Positions 63,455 through 64,000 of a stretch of 64,000 bases of DNA are shown here, in pieces. The notes under the pieces are model-generated. The model was not told where the DNA came from. It made no database searches and saw only the letters and a list, made by a program, of their open reading frames with translations. How positions within the stretch are numbered: the first letter of the stretch is position 1; the number at the start of each line of letters is the position of its first letter. Origin of the DNA: Propionibacteriaceae bacterium (lineage in GTDB: Bacteria; Actinomycetota; Actinomycetes; Propionibacteriales; Propionibacteriaceae); the NCBI GenBank assembly GCA_905372155.1, contig CAJPNZ010000005.1, positions 1-64,000 on the forward strand, written 5' to 3'. A program made the translations under genes and the position numbers.

Positions 63455-64000
63455 ATGGAGATCAACTCCAACACCGAGGCGAGGGCCGAACGCGCGCAGA
63501 GGATACTTCAGGCCCTGCGCGCGAAGGACGAGACCACTCTCACGGAACTCACAAGAGTGACGAAGATCTCCCGCCCAACCGTCGGCAACATCATCGCCGA
63601 TCTGGAGTACTACGGAATCATCGCGCAGCGTTCAACGAGCACGGGGGCCGGCCGGCCCGCGGCACTCTACGGCTTCGCCCCCCAGCACGGTTTCGTCGTC
63701 GCCCTCGACATCCAGCGGGACATCTTGTCCACCACCATCGCATCCTTGGCCGGCGACATCCTTCATACCACCATCATTCCCCTGGAGACCCTGGCGCGCG
63801 AGGAACGCCTGGAGGCCATCTCACAGCATGTGCGACAGGCTGTCGAAGTGTTGCGCATCCAGCACGGCAACCCGATCTGCGGATTTGCATCCGCCACGGG
63901 AATCATCGACGGGGACGGCACGGTGCTGCGCAGCTATCTCGTTCCGCAGTGGCACGGAATCAATCTCGCCGAAGAACTCACACGCCGTTGCGGCTTTCCC
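63455..64000 (+). CDS. ROK-family transcriptional regulator, cut by window end
   Basis: The reading frame from ATG 63455 is open to the last base (182 codons seen). The N-terminus is a winged HTH (TELTRVTKISRPTVGNIIAD), and from about residue 80 a ROK kinase-like fold begins (FVVALDIQRDILSTTIASLA, then GFASATGIIDGDGTVL). Such NagC/Mlc-like proteins repress sugar genes. The C-terminal half, with any zinc motif, lies outside the window. Confidence 0.85.
   Translation, partial: MEINSNTEARAERAQRILQALRAKDETTLTELTRVTKISRPTVGNIIADLEYYGIIAQRSTSTGAGRPAALYGFAPQHGFVVALDIQRDILSTTIASLAGDILHTTIIPLETLAREERLEAISQHVRQAVEVLRIQHGNPICGFASATGIIDGDGTVLRSYLVPQWHGINLAEELTRRCGFP

Overview
The window comes from a high-GC actinobacterium. 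Gene content and order (recA-recX, DUF3046, miaB-miaA-dapF-hflX, rimO-pgsA-ftsK, ilvBNC with an attenuator, leuCD with a divergent IclR regulator, and a very large protein matching the pyrophosphate-type PEP carboxykinase known from propionibacteria) point to the family Propionibacteriaceae. That assignment is inference, not a database match.

Positions 1 to about 9,340 are a mobile island. It ends at a 28-nt copy of a tRNA 3' end (9311-9338) next to a tyrosine integrase (8376-9221), the usual arrangement for an element integrated into a tRNA gene whose intact copy would lie left of the window. Inside are a serine recombinase with a 34-bp near-palindrome upstream, a zeta-type toxin-antitoxin pair with a linked membrane protein, a decayed second copy of zeta plus a second copy of the membrane protein, and two ParA-type ATPase cassettes. 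One cassette is a tightly overlapping parA-parB-membrane protein operon. Four tracts of 9-bp periodic repeats occur here, two between genes and two inside the partition genes; two of them share a 39-bp perfect inverted repeat. I see no relaxase or replication initiator in the part of the island shown.

Positions 9,340 to 31,100 are core chromosome: a secreted M23 peptidase with a Ser/Lys repeat region; DinG-like helicase, HflX, DapF, MiaA, MiaB; an aldose epimerase; RNase Y; RecX, RecA (with a LexA/SOS box) and DUF3046; a DeoR regulator; PgsA, RimO and FtsK; then a TOBE protein, ThiL and D-Ala-D-Ala ligase.

Positions 31,100 to 50,600 hold a metal/siderophore ABC importer with a DUF364 protein (its binding-protein gene carries two compensating indels), an oxidoreductase, an acyltransferase, leuCD with an IclR regulator, a two-component system divergent from an ABC exporter, tRNA-Glu(CTC) and tRNA-Gln(CTG), asparaginase, a CPBP protease, an FAH-family hydrolase, leuB, and a flotillin-NfeD pair.

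Positions 50,700 to 64,000 hold an unusual SF2 helicase fused to a membrane segment, an MFS transporter, the ilvBNC operon with an apparently leaderless leader peptide and attenuator, a secreted SH3/RlpA protein, the putative PPi-PEPCK, and a ROK-family regulator cut by the window end. The branched-chain amino-acid genes (ilvBNC, leuCD, leuB) are in three separate places.
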